Part shown: one piece after another, positions 5,807 to 6,216 of the stretch
Layout of the letters: each line of letters opens with the position of its first letter
How positions within the stretch are numbered: position 1 is the stretch's first letter
From: Euzebyaceae bacterium
GTDB taxonomy: Bacteria; Actinomycetota; Nitriliruptoria; Euzebyales; Egibacteraceae
Reading direction: 5' to 3'
Length of the DNA: 6,216 bases
Assembly: GCA_013698135.1 (NCBI GenBank)
Contig: JACCVM010000179.1
Coordinates: 1-6,216, forward strand
Translations under genes and position numbers: made by a program
Notes under the pieces: generated by a model
The model's input: only the letters and a program-made list of their open reading frames with translations
Databases searched by the model: none
What the model was told of the DNA's origin: nothing

Positions 5807-6216
5807 CTCACTGGCGCCCGTGTCGGCGTACACCGCACGTCCAGCATCGGCCTTGAAGCCTCCCATGACCATATAGGCTGAACCGATTGAGAGGCTTGTA
5901 GCGCCCGTCATGAGGAACTGTAAGCCGTCATGGTCGAATGTGGCGAGCCGACCAAGTCCTCGACCACCGCAAGCCTATAACACCTTCGCTATGGCACACT
6001 GGTAACCTTGCCCTCATGAACCAAGCTCATAGGCGGCCATTACGTCAGTAGTCCCAGACGAGCGCGACGGCCAATCTGGCGACTGATCGCCGGTCGCAGA
6101 ATGTGATGAAACGCAATTCTAATCGGAGTCGACATCTAAGGCCTCGAGGCTGACTGCGGACAGCGATGAAGCACGCGGCACAGCTAGTTGACCTATTACA
6201 TCAGCCACCCCCTGGT
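5807..6216. other. Gene-poor, lower-GC tract with no recognised gene
   Basis: By hand count 5821-6216 is about 57% G+C, against roughly 70% or more in the genes to the left. Stops interrupt all six frames within a few dozen codons. I see no tRNA-like T-arm, rRNA segment, transposase, terminal inverted repeat or array of repeats. Two leftward open stretches stand out and are discussed as possible remnants: one from about 5974 running back into the transporter's 3' end, and one from the window edge to a stop at 6119. No terminator with a T-run follows the transporter gene. Confidence 0.6.
6119..6214 (-). CDS. Possible C-terminal end of a leftward gene entering from the right
   Basis: One reverse frame is open from the right edge to TAG at 6121-6119, giving 31 residues that begin QGVADVIGQLAVPRASS and end acidic (LDVDSD). 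The composition is protein-like, but a stop-free run this short is expected fairly often by chance, and codon third positions are only about half G/C. I recognise no family. Without sequence to the right this stays a weak candidate. Confidence 0.2.
   Translation of the reverse strand, partial: QGVADVIGQLAVPRASSLSAVSLEALDVDSD

Noticed and set aside
5792..5811. Hairpin across the transporter stop codon (GTG-AC-AGTC, loop GCTT, GACT-CAC)
   Set aside because: The stem is 7 bp with a 2-nt bulge and has no T-run after it; too weak to call a terminator.
5872..5979. Inverted 8-mer TATAGGCT (5872-5879) and AGCCTATA (5972-5979)
   Set aside because: An 8-bp match in about 400 bp is expected roughly once by chance, and there is no mobile-element context.
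6016..6051. Leaderless-looking mini-ORF, ATG at 6016 seven nt after TAACCT
   Set aside because: Only 11 codons (MNQAHRRPLRQ) with no downstream gene to regulate inside the window.

Overview
The window is about 70% G+C over its coding part. It shows the start-codon habits (GTG starts at three of five genes), C/G-ending codons and gene neighbourhood of a high-GC Gram-positive bacterium (Actinomycetota). I cannot name a genus from the sequence alone. Heme A biosynthesis genes beside transketolase are a known actinobacterial arrangement, for example around ctaA, ctaB, tkt and tal in Corynebacterium.

Layout: two genes read leftwards. Transketolase (tkt) occupies positions 1-1639 and is cut by the left edge, losing its C-terminal part. 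Behind it, 1737-2954 encodes a class-V, cysteine-desulfurase-like PLP enzyme that lacks the catalytic cysteine. The 97-bp gap between them holds a weak promoter candidate and a near-perfect G-quadruplex motif just upstream of the tkt ribosome binding site. A short divergent intergenic region follows, with a -10-like box inside a small inverted repeat. Three genes then read rightwards and are probably one operon: ctaA (heme A synthase), ctaB (heme O synthase, stop and start codons overlapping by 1 nt with ctaA) and, 24 bp later, a VIT1/CCC1-family Fe/Mn transporter.

How they fit together: CtaB farnesylates heme B to heme O and CtaA oxidises heme O to heme A, the cofactor of aa3-type cytochrome c oxidase. 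The membrane transporter behind them may tie this pathway to iron or manganese handling. Transketolase belongs to the pentose phosphate pathway and is transcribed separately. The role of the PLP enzyme is unknown.

The last 410 bp (5807-6216) differ: about 57% G+C, stops in every frame, no recognisable gene or RNA, and two short leftward open stretches that could be gene remnants. No undescribed system is evident. The most interesting points are the G-quadruplex at tkt, the cysteine-less desulfurase-like protein, the metal transporter attached to the heme A genes, and the compositional break at the right end.
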